Below are positions 31,869-42,332 of a stretch of DNA of 58,383 nucleotides, in pieces. The first letter of the stretch is position 1, and each line of letters starts with the position of its first letter. The notes below the pieces were generated by a model that was not told where the DNA came from, made no database searches, and was given only the letters and a program-made list of their open reading frames with translations. Position numbers and translations under genes: made by a program. Source of the DNA: Rhodobacterales bacterium (GTDB taxonomy: Bacteria > Pseudomonadota > Alphaproteobacteria > Rhodobacterales > Rhodobacteraceae); NCBI GenBank assembly GCA_003228875.1, contig QIGK01000139.1, positions 1 to 58,383 on the forward strand, given 5' to 3'.

Positions 31869-34404
31869 TGATAATCCTGCCCGGCACGATGATCAGCTTT
31901 TTTGGGGGGTTGCCATCCAAAGCCTTGATCACAGCATGATCTGCCAGCGCCAGTTTTTCAACCTCGGACTTTGGCATGTCTTTTGGCACCGAGATTTCCG
32001 AGCGGCGTTTGCCGTTGATCTGGATCGGCAGGGTGATGGTATTTTCAACCAGCAGGGTTGGATCGGCAATGGGGAATGGCGCGTTTACCGCCATGCCCTC
32101 TCCACCCAGCAATTCCCAGATTTCCTCGGACAGGTGCGGGGTGATGGGTTGCATCAACAGGGCCATGATTTTCATGGCCTCGCGCTTTTCAGCATTGCCC
32201 GCCTTGGATTTGGCCAATGCGCTGGTGAATTCATACAGGTTGGCGATAGATTTGTTAAAAGCGAAATTTTCAAACCCGTGTGTCACATCGTTGATCGCGT
32301 GATGGGTGGCTTTTAACAGGGCTTGTGCCTCGTCACCCCCTTTGGGGGGTTCCTCGGCACATTGGCTGATTTCATCAGCCAGTCGCCAGACGCGTTGCAG
32401 GTGTTTCCATGATGCCTCAGCGCCCGAGGTTGTCCATTCCACATCCCGTTCGGGCGGACTGTCGGACAGGGTGAACCAGCGACTGGTATCGGCCCCGTAT
32501 TGTTCGATCTGTTCCAGCGGATCAACGGTGTTGCGTTTGGATTTTGACATTTTGATTGAGGGGCCAACGGTGACGGTTTCGCCAGTGCTGCGCAGGGTTG
32601 TTTTGCTGTCTTTTTGTATAATCTCGTCCGGCGAGTGCCAGATCGGGCGACCTTTGGTGTCAGGTGTCGAGTATGTTTCGTGGCAAACCATGCCTTGGTT
32701 AAACAATGCATTAAACGGTTCAATCGCTGTTTCCGGCAGGTGGCCGGTTTTGGCCATGGCGCGGGCGAAAAACCGTGAATAGAGCAGGTGCAGGATGGCA
32801 TGTTCGATGCCGCCGACATATTGGTCGACGTTCATCCAGTATTGTGCGTCTGCCTTGCTGGTTGGGCTGGCGGATTTATCGGAGGTAAAACGGGCGAAAT
32901 ACCATGAGCTGTCAACAAAAGTGTCCATGGTGTCGGTTTCGCGCTGGGCTGCTGCGCCGCATTTCGGGCAGTCAACTTCGCGCCATGTCGGGTGACGGTC
33001 GAGTGGGTTTCCCGGTTTGTCGAAGGTGACATCCTCGGGCAATTTTATCGGCAGGTTTTCCTTGTTCTCGGGAACCACGCCACAGGTTGAGCAATGCACC
33101 ACCGGAATCGGACATCCCCAATAACGCTGGCGCGAAATGCCCCAGTCGCGCAGGCGGTAATTGGTTTTGCCTTCGCCCATGCTTGATTTTTCAATACGGT
33201 TGATGACTTCGGCTTTGGCGGTATCAATATCCATGCCATTCAGAAAATCTGAGTTGATCAAGATGCCGCTGTCCAGAAATGCCTCGGTGCCGATTTCATA
33301 ATTTTTGCCATCGGGTGAGACAACCGGCGTTACCTCCAGATTATATTTGCGGGCAAAATCTATGTCGCGTTGATCATGGGCAGGGCAGCCGAAAATGGCG
33401 CCGGTGCCGTAATCCATCAGGATAAAATTGGCGATATAGACCGGCAGTTCCTTAGAGTCTTCAAACGGGTGTTTGACTTTTATGCCGGTATCAAACCCGA
33501 TTTTATCCGCCTTTTCCATTTCTTCAGCTGACGTGCCCATCTGGCGGCATTCCGCGTTGAACGCAGCCACGGCCGGATCGGATTCCAATGCTTTGGCCAA
33601 GGGATGATCGGCAGAAATGGCGGCAAAGCTGGCACCAAACAGGGTGTCTGGGCGGGTTGTATAGACCTCTAGCTGTTCAAACCCCTTTGGCGCGCCGATG
33701 GTTTCAAACTTGAATTGCAGGCCTTGCGATTTGCCAATCCAGTTTTTCTGCATCAAGCGGACTTTGTCTGGCCATTTATCCAGACCATCCAGCGCCGATA
33801 ACAATTCTTCGGAATAATCGCTGATCTTGAAAAACCATTGCGTAAGTTCTTTGCGCTCCACCAATGCGCCCGAGCGCCAGCCACGGCCATTTTCGACCTG
33901 TTCATTGGCTAGCACTGTCATATCGACGGGGTCCCAGTTGACGGAGGCGTTTTTGCGATAGGCCAGACCTGCCTCTAGAAAATCGAGGAACAATGCTTGT
34001 TGCTGGCCGTAATATTCCGGATCACAGGTGGCAAACTCATGGGACCAATCGTGCGATAAGCCAAGGGCGGCAAACTGGGTTTTCATCTCGGCAATGTTTT
34101 GACGGGTCCAGGCGCTGGGATGGGTGTTGTTTTTCATGGCGGCGTTCTCAGCGGGCATCCCGAACGCATCCCAGCCCATCGGGTGAAACACGTTAAAGCC
34201 TTTGGCGCGCTTATAGCGTGCAGTCAGATCGCCCATGGTGTAGTTGCGCACATGACCGATATGCAAAACGCCGCTTGGGTAGGGGAACATCTCCAACACA
34301 TAATATTTTTCCCGGGATTCATCGCGCAACGCTTTGAAAACCTCAGCCTCTTGCCATTTTTGTTGCCATTTGGGTTCCGCCACATGGGCATTATAACGAG
34401 ACAT
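31855..34404 (-). CDS. Leucyl-tRNA synthetase
   Basis: An 849-residue class I synthetase that charges tRNA-Leu. The HIGH motif is in [16 protein letters not shown] (about residues 41-56) and the KMSKS motif in [13 protein letters not shown] (about 615-627); a CP1 editing domain and zinc-type cysteines ([11 protein letters not shown] and CPKCGAAAQ) are present. The start was moved to ATG 34404 ([14 protein letters not shown]), which has CAGGAGCC upstream; the open frame continues to 34437. Confidence 0.95.
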   Translation of the reverse strand: MSRYNAHVAEPKWQQKWQEAEVFKALRDESREKYYVLEMFPYPSGVLHIGHVRNYTMGDLTARYKRAKGFNVFHPMGWDAFGMPAENAAMKNNTHPSAWTRQNIAEMKTQFAALGLSHDWSHEFATCDPEYYGQQQALFLDFLEAGLAYRKNASVNWDPVDMTVLANEQVENGRGWRSGALVERKELTQWFFKISDYSEELLSALDGLDKWPDKVRLMQKNWIGKSQGLQFKFETIGAPKGFEQLEVYTTRPDTLFGASFAAISADHPLAKALESDPAVAAFNAECRQMGTSAEEMEKADKIGFDTGIKVKHPFEDSKELPVYIANFILMDYGTGAIFGCPAHDQRDIDFARKYNLEVTPVVSPDGKNYEIGTEAFLDSGILINSDFLNGMDIDTAKAEVINRIEKSSMGEGKTNYRLRDWGISRQRYWGCPIPVVHCSTCGVVPENKENLPIKLPEDVTFDKPGNPLDRHPTWREVDCPKCGAAAQRETDTMDTFVDSSWYFARFTSDKSASPTSKADAQYWMNVDQYVGGIEHAILHLLYSRFFARAMAKTGHLPETAIEPFNALFNQGMVCHETYSTPDTKGRPIWHSPDEIIQKDSKTTLRSTGETVTVGPSIKMSKSKRNTVDPLEQIEQYGADTSRWFTLSDSPPERDVEWTTSGAEASWKHLQRVWRLADEISQCAEEPPKGGDEAQALLKATHHAINDVTHGFENFAFNKSIANLYEFTSALAKSKAGNAEKREAMKIMALLMQPITPHLSEEIWELLGGEGMAVNAPFPIADPTLLVENTITLPIQINGKRRSEISVPKDMPKSEVEKLALADHAVIKALDGNPPKKLIIVPGRIINVVI

Positions 34405-34566
34405 AGGGTTTGGCTCCTGTATTGGCGATTCTATCAAGACGCCTTATTTTGGTGTGTCGCGCCCCTATTATCTGCTCCACCCTATTGGAACAAGTGGGGA
34501 ATGGCGCAAAACTGTGACATGGCTGCAACAGGTGGCAAAACATATGCTTGATTGGTTTTGGGTTGC

Positions 34567-34596
34567 TTGACCCAAGGGCTGTGATGCATGAATAAA
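34567..34596 (+). promoter_or_regulatory. Candidate porin promoter
   Basis: TTGACC (34567-34572) and AATAAA (34591-34596) with 18-base spacing, about 66 bp before the porin start. Confidence 0.35.
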
Positions 34597-34661
34597 GGCT
34601 TACTCCTTTCGGGCAATCCGGATTTGGTAAATGTAATTTTAATATAAAATGAGGAAAAACG

Positions 34662-35888
34662 ATGAAAAACGTTCTCTTTACTACAACAGCTCTGGTTGCC
34701 TTTGCAGTTGCAGCAGCTGGCATGGCTTCGGCCGCTGCCCACACTGGCGTTAGCTTCTCCGGCGAAATGACCGCTGGTTATAATGATATAATCGAAGGCG
34801 GCCTGTTCTGGGAAGCTGATCTGGACCTGACTGGTGCTGTTGATCTGGGCGACAATGTCACTGCAGAAGTGACCGTTCAATTGGGCGACTGGTTCAACAA
34901 CGGCGGAACAGACCTTAACCCAATCACTGTTGAAATCACTTACACTGGCAGTAATCTGTCATCTTCTTTGAAGTTCGGCGATCTGGGGGATGAAGGTGCT
35001 TCTGAGTACTTTTATGCTGACCGTGATGGCTTGGTTCGTGATGTTGAAAACCACGACGGTGACGAAGATGTTCGTGCGATGATTGAATTCGGCAACTTTG
35101 GCCTGGCAGTTGGCTGTAGTGGTGTTAGCAACGGCACATGTGACGATGGCATGAACGTTGGTCTTGGCGCAAGCTTTGGTTCATTTGAACTGGGCCTTGG
35201 TTATGACGAAGGTGTCACTGGCGGTCAGAACGAAGCATTGGCACTTAGCGCAGACTCAACTTTCGGCGCTTTTTCCGTTGGTGTTTCTTACATCACTCTG
35301 GGCGCGACAGTTTATGATATAGAGTTGGATATGGATGACACGGATGCCACCATAGTGGGTGGTGGTGCTGTTCTCACTAGCCCTATCATCACAGAAAATT
35401 CTTATGCCTTAGAGCTGGGATATGAAGTTAGTGACGCGCTTAGCTTTTCTGCTTTTTATGCAGAAAACGGCTTTGCTGGTTCGGCTTTCGGTGTTGGCGC
35501 TGAATATTCTACTGGCGCACTTACAGTGGCGGCTTACTATGAAAACACCGTAGACCAAGGCTGGCAGGGGACCGATGTCACCGACCTTGATGGGGACGGA
35601 ACCCACACAGCTGCTGTATTTGGCATCGACTCGGATCAGTCATATGGTGTAGATGTTGGTTATGCCTTTAATGACCAGTTGACTTTCAACGTAGGCGTAG
35701 AGGTCCTTTCGGAAACAAGTAATCGCGGCGCAGCGATTGCTGATACCAATACAACTTCTTACTATGTTGGCATGGACTATGCTGTAAACGACAACATCAC
35801 GGCCACTGTTTCTTATGCAAATGCAGACGAAATCTCCGGTCCTGAGTACAAAGACGGCATCTCTGTCTTTATCACTGCTTCTTTCTAA
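34662..35888 (+). CDS. Rhodobacter-type outer-membrane porin
   Basis: A 408-residue protein with a Sec signal peptide (MKNVLFTTTALVAFAVAAAG, cleaved after MASAAA). The mature part alternates hydrophobic and polar residues with many Gly, Asp and aromatic residues and ends in a beta strand closing with phenylalanine (DGISVFITASF), the outer-membrane insertion signal. Repeated strands such as ELGLGYDEG, SVGVSYITLG and YGVDVGYAFND fit a trimeric general porin of Rhodobacterales. An AGGA-type site and a strong terminator flank it. Confidence 0.88.
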   Translation: MKNVLFTTTALVAFAVAAAGMASAAAHTGVSFSGEMTAGYNDIIEGGLFWEADLDLTGAVDLGDNVTAEVTVQLGDWFNNGGTDLNPITVEITYTGSNLSSSLKFGDLGDEGASEYFYADRDGLVRDVENHDGDEDVRAMIEFGNFGLAVGCSGVSNGTCDDGMNVGLGASFGSFELGLGYDEGVTGGQNEALALSADSTFGAFSVGVSYITLGATVYDIELDMDDTDATIVGGGAVLTSPIITENSYALELGYEVSDALSFSAFYAENGFAGSAFGVGAEYSTGALTVAAYYENTVDQGWQGTDVTDLDGDGTHTAAVFGIDSDQSYGVDVGYAFNDQLTFNVGVEVLSETSNRGAAIADTNTTSYYVGMDYAVNDNITATVSYANADEISGPEYKDGISVFITASF

Positions 35889-35912
35889 TCTGAAAAGACT
35901 AGAATTATAGAA

Positions 35913-35945
35913 AGGGCGGGCCGAACAGCCCGCCCTTTTTCTTTG
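35913..35945 (+). terminator. Terminator after porin
   Basis: AAAGGGCGGGC-CGAACA-GCCCGCCCTTT stem-loop ending in TTTTTC: a strong Rho-independent terminator. Confidence 0.85.
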
Positions 35946-35976
35946 GTCAAACCAATCCGACATGCCGGAGCGCAAA

Positions 35977-36633
35977 ATGTCCTTATTGGAAATTCAGCAC
36001 CGAATTGATAATGGGCTGGCAAAGGCCAATCGCGCCAAAGATGATATTACGCTAATCGCGGTTTCAAAGGTTCAGCCAGATGCGCGGGTTGCTTTGGTGC
36101 TGGATCACGGGCAGCGGGTTTTTGGCGAAAACAAGGTTCAAGAAGCCAGCGGCAAATGGCCCGGGTTTCGTGAACACTATTCAGATGTTGATTTGCATTT
36201 GATCGGGCCGTTGCAAACCAACAAAGTAAAGCCTGCTTTGATGTTGTTTGATGCCATTCACACCGTTGATCGGCCCAAACTGGCGCGTAAACTTAGCGTT
36301 GAAATTCAGGCGCTTGGCCGCGCGCCGCAACTGTTTGTTCAGGTAAATACCGGCGAAGAGCCGCAAAAATCAGGGGTTCTGCCCGCTGATCTGGATGGGT
36401 TTATCAGCCAGTGCCGCAATGAGTTTGACCTGCCCATTGCGGGGCTGATGGTTATACCGCCCATCGATGAAGAACCCAGCCTGCATTTTGCCTTGCTGGC
36501 CAAAATGGCCAAGCGCAACGGGTTGGCGGGGCTTTCCATGGGGATGAGCAGCGATTTTGAAAGCGCGATTGCCCTTGGGGCCACCCATATTCGGGTCGGG
36601 TCGGCTATTTTCGGGGCGCGGCAAACCACATAG
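35977..36633 (+). CDS. YggS/PROSC family PLP homeostasis protein
   Basis: A 218-residue single-domain PLP barrel protein. The PLP lysine is in ITLIAVSKVQPDARV and the downstream FGENKVQEASGKW and HLIGPLQTNKVK segments match the family; the C-terminal LSMGMSSDFESAI and GATHIRVGSAIFG phosphate loops are intact. It maintains free PLP and affects amino-acid balance. ATG 35977 has CGGAGCG upstream; ATG 35962 is the alternative. Confidence 0.92.
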   Translation: MSLLEIQHRIDNGLAKANRAKDDITLIAVSKVQPDARVALVLDHGQRVFGENKVQEASGKWPGFREHYSDVDLHLIGPLQTNKVKPALMLFDAIHTVDRPKLARKLSVEIQALGRAPQLFVQVNTGEEPQKSGVLPADLDGFISQCRNEFDLPIAGLMVIPPIDEEPSLHFALLAKMAKRNGLAGLSMGMSSDFESAIALGATHIRVGSAIFGARQTT

Positions 36634-36654
36634 ATTTTCTGGCTGAAAACCATT

Positions 36655-36688
36655 CAACGCCCCCGCAAAAAGCGAGGGCGTTTTGTTT
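36655..36688 (+). terminator. Terminator between yggS and the VWA gene
   Basis: AACGCCCCCGC-AAAAA-GCGAGGGCGTTTTG: near-perfect stem with a T-rich tail. It sits between convergent genes and mainly serves yggS. Confidence 0.7.
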
Positions 36689-36726
36689 AACTTGATTGCT
36701 GCGTGAAATTAGCAGCTTTGCCAGCG

Positions 36727-38802
36727 TTATTGCGCGGTTTCAGCCAGTCGAACCAGACGGATGAATTCAGCACGATAGCCAAATGTATCATCGCCTTTTG
36801 CTGCATTGGCCAGCGCCACCACATCATCAAATGACCAATCGCCAAGCCGGGTATCACCGCGCAACAATTGCCCGAAACCAGCCACGGCAGCGGCAAAATC
36901 AACCTCAGATCCCAGCCCTGCATCTGCATCGGCAAACACAGGCGTAGTGAGCAAAATCGAGGTGCTTTCGCCGGGGTTTTTATAACGCAGCTTCAGGAAT
37001 GCCAACTCGCCATTACTTTCAGGCAGCGGTTCGGCATCACCATAGCGCAGCGGATCATTGCTGATCGCAGATGACCCGACCGGGGTGATTTCATAGAGCG
37101 CGGTTACCGAATGACCTGCACCAATGTCGCCTGCATCGACGGCGTCATTGTTGAAATCCTCGCGCGCCAAGGCGCGGGTTTCATAACCGATCAAGCGGTA
37201 TTCGGCGACTTCGGACGGGTTAAACTCCACCTGAATTTTGACATCCTGCGCGATGGTGAACAATGCGCCGCCGATCTGGTCAACCAGCACTTTTTGGGCC
37301 TCGGCCAAGGTGTCAATATAGGCGGCAGTGCCGTTACCGTTTTGGGCCAGTGTTTGCATTAGCGCGTCGTTATAATTGCCCTGACCAAAGCCGAGGATTG
37401 ATAGGTAAATACCGGTATCGCGTTTTTCCTCGATAAAGGTTTTCAGCTGTTTTGGGTCAGAAATTCCAACATTAAAATCGCCGTCTGTGGCCAGAATGAC
37501 GCGGCTGGTATCGCCGTTATCTGCCATTTCTTGTGCCAAAGCATAGGCTTGTTGTAAGCCAGCTTGGCCAGCGGTGGAGCCACCCGAATGCAATTGTGTA
37601 AGGCTGCGCAAAATCTTGCTGCGCTCGGATGCCGGGGTTGGTTCCAGCACCATACCAGCGGACCCTGCATAGGTGACAATCGCGACGCTGTCTTGGTCAT
37701 TCAGCTCGCTTAGCATCAGGCGGAAGCTTTGGATTAGCAGCGGTAATTTGTTGGGGTCGGACATCGAGCCGGAGGTATCAATCAAGAAAACCAGATTAAC
37801 CGGCGGGCGTTCCGATGCGGCCAGCTCATAGCCTTGGATACCGATATGCAACAGTTGCGTGTCGGGGTTCCACGGGGTTTCGGTAACCGTAACCGAAGAT
37901 GTAAACGGCGCTTCGCCCGCGGCTGGCAGTGGATAATCATAATTGAAATAATTGATCATTTCCTCGGTGCGCACGGCGTCAGGATTAGGCAAATATCCGT
38001 TCAGAATTGAATTGCGAACAAAGCTGTAAGAGGCGGTATCAACATCAATGGAAAAGGTCGAAACCGGCTCGTCCAGTGTTGTTTTTAAGGGGCTGACAGG
38101 TTCGCCGGCGAACTGATCGCGAGTGGCTTCTGGCGCCGCCGCAAAACCTCGGCTTTCGAGATCAGTTGCTACAACAAAATCACCTAGGACCGCGTTGAGT
38201 CTCGGGGCAACCGGAGGAGGCCGTTGATTAAGCCCGCTGTTAGTCGCCTCTTCGCGCGAATTTACTTCGGCCTCAACCATCTCTCTCACTAGTGGCTGTG
38301 GTGCAATTGCGCTAATATCGGCATTTAGTGGCGCCGCCTGCGCCAGCTCTTCGGTGATTGGGGCCCGACGTTGATTGATGTCTTGTTCACCAGGCTGCGC
38401 GATTTCTTGCCTTTGTTGAAGATCGGTCTTGGATTCGGACAGATTTCCAAAGGCGGTATCGGCACCACCCAAAAAGTCGACATCGGGCGCGGTTGTGCTG
38501 TTGAATTCGATATTTTGTGTGATCACCACTGCCAGCGCAATGGTTGCAAAACTTGCGGTGCCGAGCATGATTTGACGGCCAGTTAATTGCTTAAACATAT
38601 CCTTAAATCCTTCCAATATTCCGCGACCCGTTTTGGGGCGGTTATGGATAGGACGCGCAGCATCGGCTGATCCTTGGAAATTTTCCGAATTTTTTTCGAA
38701 TGCGTCCATGCCAGCGGAAATTGCTGCCATTTTGGCGGTTTTTGACGGGGGTGGAATATCATCGCGCAGCAATGCGGCGAGTTTGTCTAGGTCATCACTC
38801 AT
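36727..38802 (-). CDS. Membrane-anchored VWA domain protein (YfbK-like)
   Basis: A 691-residue protein. Residues 1-70 are cytoplasmic and include a short helical segment (LDKLAALLRDDIPPPSKTAK). A membrane helix follows at about 76-95, then a proline/glutamine-rich spacer. A YfbK-type N-terminal domain contains TFSIDVDTASYSFVRNSILN. The VWA domain has the MIDAS motif FLIDTSGSMSDP near residues 336-347, and a C-terminal DUF3520-like region follows. Its start overlaps the stop of the ECF sigma factor gene (ATGA). The short cytoplasmic N-terminus could hold the sigma factor, but no zinc-binding anti-sigma motif is seen. Confidence 0.85.
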   Translation of the reverse strand: MSDDLDKLAALLRDDIPPPSKTAKMAAISAGMDAFEKNSENFQGSADAARPIHNRPKTGRGILEGFKDMFKQLTGRQIMLGTASFATIALAVVITQNIEFNSTTAPDVDFLGGADTAFGNLSESKTDLQQRQEIAQPGEQDINQRRAPITEELAQAAPLNADISAIAPQPLVREMVEAEVNSREEATNSGLNQRPPPVAPRLNAVLGDFVVATDLESRGFAAAPEATRDQFAGEPVSPLKTTLDEPVSTFSIDVDTASYSFVRNSILNGYLPNPDAVRTEEMINYFNYDYPLPAAGEAPFTSSVTVTETPWNPDTQLLHIGIQGYELAASERPPVNLVFLIDTSGSMSDPNKLPLLIQSFRLMLSELNDQDSVAIVTYAGSAGMVLEPTPASERSKILRSLTQLHSGGSTAGQAGLQQAYALAQEMADNGDTSRVILATDGDFNVGISDPKQLKTFIEEKRDTGIYLSILGFGQGNYNDALMQTLAQNGNGTAAYIDTLAEAQKVLVDQIGGALFTIAQDVKIQVEFNPSEVAEYRLIGYETRALAREDFNNDAVDAGDIGAGHSVTALYEITPVGSSAISNDPLRYGDAEPLPESNGELAFLKLRYKNPGESTSILLTTPVFADADAGLGSEVDFAAAVAGFGQLLRGDTRLGDWSFDDVVALANAAKGDDTFGYRAEFIRLVRLAETAQ

Positions 38803-39341
38803 TGCAACATCTCCTCATCTAGCGCCATTTGCCTAAGTTCCTTTTTGACTTCGGACATGCGCCAACTGATTGAACCTTCGGACAGGCCAAGCGCTTTTCC
38901 GGCGGCTTTATGGGTCATTTCCTCACCCAAAACCAACGCCACGGTTTCGCGTAATTCAGGGGAAAGTCGCGACATTGCGCGGGTAAGCCAAGTCATGTTT
39001 TCGGACTTCTCGACAGCCGTTTCGCGTTGCATCAATTCAACATCTCCCCAGCCATCAGCGGCACGGGCCTGTGCACCGCGTCTGCGCATCAGGTCACGGC
39101 CAGCATTTACCACAACCCGATAAAGCCAGCTTTCGAATTTGCTGTCAGCCTTAAAACTGCCAAGTTTCTTTGGCAATGTTGCACAAATTTCCTGCACCAG
39201 ATCCTCCGCATCTGCTTGTTGTCCGAGCGTGCGATATGCCACCCGATACATCAGGTCATAGTGGCGTTCCAGCAGGGTTCGGAACGCGTCAGCGTCGCCT
39301 GATCCAGCCATCCCCGCCAGTTTTTCGCTCGAATAATCCAT
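38799..39341 (-). CDS. ECF-type RNA polymerase sigma factor
   Basis: A 180-residue extracytoplasmic-function sigma factor. Region 2 is seen in FRTLLERHYDLMYRVAYRTL and DAEDLVQEICATLPKKLGSF; region 4 in LSPELRETVALVLGEEMTHK and GLSEGSISWRMSEVKKEL. It directs transcription of a stress or envelope regulon that is not visible here. It is the first gene of a two-gene unit with the membrane VWA protein, which may gate its activity. Confidence 0.9.
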   Translation of the reverse strand: MDYSSEKLAGMAGSGDADAFRTLLERHYDLMYRVAYRTLGQQADAEDLVQEICATLPKKLGSFKADSKFESWLYRVVVNAGRDLMRRRGAQARAADGWGDVELMQRETAVEKSENMTWLTRAMSRLSPELRETVALVLGEEMTHKAAGKALGLSEGSISWRMSEVKKELRQMALDEEMLQ

Positions 39342-39567
39342 ATGGTCCTAAATGTAAGACGCAACCCGTTTGACAATCCTTGGCAGGTTTTGCAAAAAAT
39401 CTAAAGGGTGTCGGCCTTATTATAAATGAACAAGGGTTCAATTGAAGGGGTTGTCAGACGAAATATTATTGTTAGTCTGTGGTTGTGACGCAATTAAATT
39501 GCGCATGAGGTGCCAACGCGCATCAACGGAATTTGGCGAAGGAAACTTCGCTTAGGGAGGATACGAA

Positions 39568-41517
39568 TTGGCTAAGAACAAGGTTCTGCCCGATGGGCTG
39601 GACACGTTCCCCAAATTGCTTGCGCGTAACGCGGTCCAATGGGCGGAGCTTCCTGCATATCGTGAAAAAGAATTCGGCATCTGGCAAAGCTGGAACTGGG
39701 CTGAAGTGGCGCAAAACGTCAATGCGCTGGCGATGGGATATGTGGCGCTGGGCCTCAATGAGGGTGACCATGTCGCCATTATTGGCCGCAATCGACCTTA
39801 CCTTTATTGGGCAATGCTGGCGGCGCAATCGGCAGGGGCCATTCCTGTGCCGCTATATCAAGACGCCAATGCTGAGGAAATGGCCTATGTGCTGGGCCAT
39901 TGTGGCGCACGGTTTGTGATTGCCGAAGATCAGGAGCAGGTCGATAAAGTTCTGGAAATTTCCGACCAAGCCCCGAATGTTGAGCAAATTATTTATCTCG
40001 ACAAGCGCGGGTTGCGGAAATACGACCATACCAACTTGACCAGCTATGAAGAAGTGCAGGCGCAAGGGCGTGCGGGAAACCAGCACCTTTCGCCAGTATT
40101 GGCGGGCCGGCAAGCCAAGCTGGATGAGGATAGCACCTGCGTGATGCTGTATACATCTGGCACCACCGGCAAACCCAAAGGTGTTGTGTTAAGCAATACC
40201 AATATTATTGCCTCCAGCATTTCCAGTTCCGAATTTGATAACCTGAGCGCCGGAGATTCGGTGTTGGCCTATTTGCCCATGGCCTGGGTTGGCGATTTTA
40301 TTTTTTCGATCGGCCAATGTTGCTGGACAGGGTTTTGTGTGGCTTGCCCCGAAAGCCCTGAAACCATGCAGGCTAATCTGCGCGAAATCGGCCCCAGCTA
40401 TTTCTTTGCGCCGCCTCGGTTTTTTGAGGGGCTGCTGACCAATGTTTTGATTCGCATTGAGGACGCCAGCAAATTAAAACGTTGGTGGTTCCGCAGATAT
40501 ATGGCCCATGCCAAACGCGTTGGGCCGGATATACTGGATGGCAAGCCTGTGTCATTTGCAGATCGGCTGAAATATCGCATCGGTGATTTTCTGATCTATT
40601 CGCCATTGAAAAACACCCTTGGCTTGTCAAAAGTCCGCGTCGGCTATACTGCAGGCGAGGCCATCGGGCCGGAGATTTTTGAGTTTTATCGGGCGCTGGG
40701 TATCAATTTGAAACAGCTATACGGCCAGACCGAAGCATCGGTGTTTATTACATTGCAGCCGGATGGTGAGGTCCGGGCTGACACGGTTGGCATTCCCGGT
40801 CCGGGGGTGGAGCTTAAAATCGCTGATAGCGGCGAGGTGTTCTACCGCTCGCCCGGGGTGTTTGTTGAATATTACAAAAACCCCGAAAGCACCGCTGATA
40901 CAAAAGACAAGGAAGGCTGGGTTGCCACTGGCGATGCCGGATATATTGAGGAAAGCAGCGGTCATCTGAAAATCATCGACCGGGCTAAGGACGTTGGCAA
41001 AATGGCGGATGGCAGCATGTTTGCGCCCAAATTTGTTGAAAACAAACTGAAATTCTATCCCAATATTCTGGAAGCCGTGGTGTTTGGTGATGGCCGCGAC
41101 AGTTGCACGGCGTTTATCAATATTGATCTGGGGGCGGTGGGCAACTGGGCGGAACGCAACAATGTGTCCTACACTTCCTATCAGGATTTGGCTGCGCATC
41201 TCGAAGTTTACGGCGCCATTCAGGAGCATATTGAAGAAGTCAATCAATCCATCGCCAAAGACCCGATGTTGTCAGGTTGTCAGATCAACCGGTTTTTGGT
41301 TTTGCACAAGGAACTGGATGCGGATGACGGTGAAATGACCCGCACCCGCAAGGTGCGCCGCAAAATTGTGGCGGATAAATACGATGATTTGATCGGGGCG
41401 CTTTATGATGGGTCCAAGTCTATCAGCACTGAAACCGAGGTCACTTATGAAGACGGGCGCAAAGGTTCGATTAGTGCGACACTGGAACTTCGCGATGTGA
41501 AGATGGTGGCGGCATGA
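39568..41517 (+). CDS. AMP-forming acyl-CoA synthetase
   Basis: A 649-residue enzyme that activates a carboxylic acid to its CoA thioester through an acyl-AMP. The AMP-binding signature MLYTSGTTGKPKGVVLSN is near residues 192-209; later motifs include YGQTEASVFITL and GWVATGDAGYIEESSGHLKI. Length resembles long-chain acyl-CoA synthetases. The only reasonable start is TTG 39568, preceded by a strong AGGGAGGA. It overlaps the next gene (ATGA) and opens an ABC importer operon, so it probably activates the imported acid. Confidence 0.88.
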   Translation: MAKNKVLPDGLDTFPKLLARNAVQWAELPAYREKEFGIWQSWNWAEVAQNVNALAMGYVALGLNEGDHVAIIGRNRPYLYWAMLAAQSAGAIPVPLYQDANAEEMAYVLGHCGARFVIAEDQEQVDKVLEISDQAPNVEQIIYLDKRGLRKYDHTNLTSYEEVQAQGRAGNQHLSPVLAGRQAKLDEDSTCVMLYTSGTTGKPKGVVLSNTNIIASSISSSEFDNLSAGDSVLAYLPMAWVGDFIFSIGQCCWTGFCVACPESPETMQANLREIGPSYFFAPPRFFEGLLTNVLIRIEDASKLKRWWFRRYMAHAKRVGPDILDGKPVSFADRLKYRIGDFLIYSPLKNTLGLSKVRVGYTAGEAIGPEIFEFYRALGINLKQLYGQTEASVFITLQPDGEVRADTVGIPGPGVELKIADSGEVFYRSPGVFVEYYKNPESTADTKDKEGWVATGDAGYIEESSGHLKIIDRAKDVGKMADGSMFAPKFVENKLKFYPNILEAVVFGDGRDSCTAFINIDLGAVGNWAERNNVSYTSYQDLAAHLEVYGAIQEHIEEVNQSIAKDPMLSGCQINRFLVLHKELDADDGEMTRTRKVRRKIVADKYDDLIGALYDGSKSISTETEVTYEDGRKGSISATLELRDVKMVAA

Positions 41518-42332
41518 AGGATTCAAAGGATTCATATGTAACCGAGGACGGTCGCACCATTGGCCCGCCAATGCTGGAGATGAAAAACATCTCGCTGCGT
41601 TTTGGTGGCGTCACCGCGATCAAGGATATTACCTTTGATATTCGTGAGGGCGAGATCAGGGCAATTATCGGCCCGAACGGGGCTGGGAAATCTTCCATGC
41701 TCAACGTCATCAACGGGTTTTATCACCCGCAAGAGGGCGAGATATTTTTCCACGGTGAAAAACGCAAACCGATGAAACCTTATCAAATCGCCCATCAGGG
41801 CATCGCGCGCACCTTTCAAAATATCGCGCTGTTCAAGGGGATGAGCACGCTGGACAACATCATGACCGGCCGTTTGACCCACATGAAAACCAACCTGTTC
41901 TGGCAGGCGATCTGGAAAGGCCCCGCCGAGCGTGAAGAGGTTGAAAACCGGGAGGTTGTTGAAAAGGTTATTGATTTTCTGGAAATTCAGGCGATCCGCA
42001 AAACCCCTGTTGGTGCACTGCCCTACGGATTGCAAAAACGGGTGGAGCTGGGCCGTGCCTTGGCTGCGCAGCCAAAATTGCTGCTGTTGGACGAACCGAT
42101 GGCGGGCATGAATGTCGAAGAAAAAGAAGACATGAGCCGGTTTATTCTGGATGTGAATGATGAATTTGGCACCACGATTGCGCTGATTGAACACGATATG
42201 GGCGTGGTGATGGATATTTCCGACCGGGTGGTGGTGATGGATTACGGCGCAAAAATCGGCGATGGCACACCGGACGAAGTGCGCAATGATCAAGCAGTTA
42301 TTGATGCATATCTGGGTGTCGCTAATGATTGA
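41514..42332 (+). CDS. ABC transporter ATP-binding protein (LivG-like)
   Basis: A 272-residue ATPase of the branched-chain amino acid type (HAAT family). Walker A is GPNGAGKSSMLN, the signature region is LPYGLQKRVELGRAL (atypical for LSGGQ, common in this family) and Walker B is LLLLDEPMAGMN; IALIEHDMGVVMDISDRVVV ends the core. It overlaps the acyl-CoA synthetase gene at its start, and the gene for an unrecognised exported protein begins within its last codons. Confidence 0.9.
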   Translation: MKDSKDSYVTEDGRTIGPPMLEMKNISLRFGGVTAIKDITFDIREGEIRAIIGPNGAGKSSMLNVINGFYHPQEGEIFFHGEKRKPMKPYQIAHQGIARTFQNIALFKGMSTLDNIMTGRLTHMKTNLFWQAIWKGPAEREEVENREVVEKVIDFLEIQAIRKTPVGALPYGLQKRVELGRALAAQPKLLLLDEPMAGMNVEEKEDMSRFILDVNDEFGTTIALIEHDMGVVMDISDRVVVMDYGAKIGDGTPDEVRNDQAVIDAYLGVAND

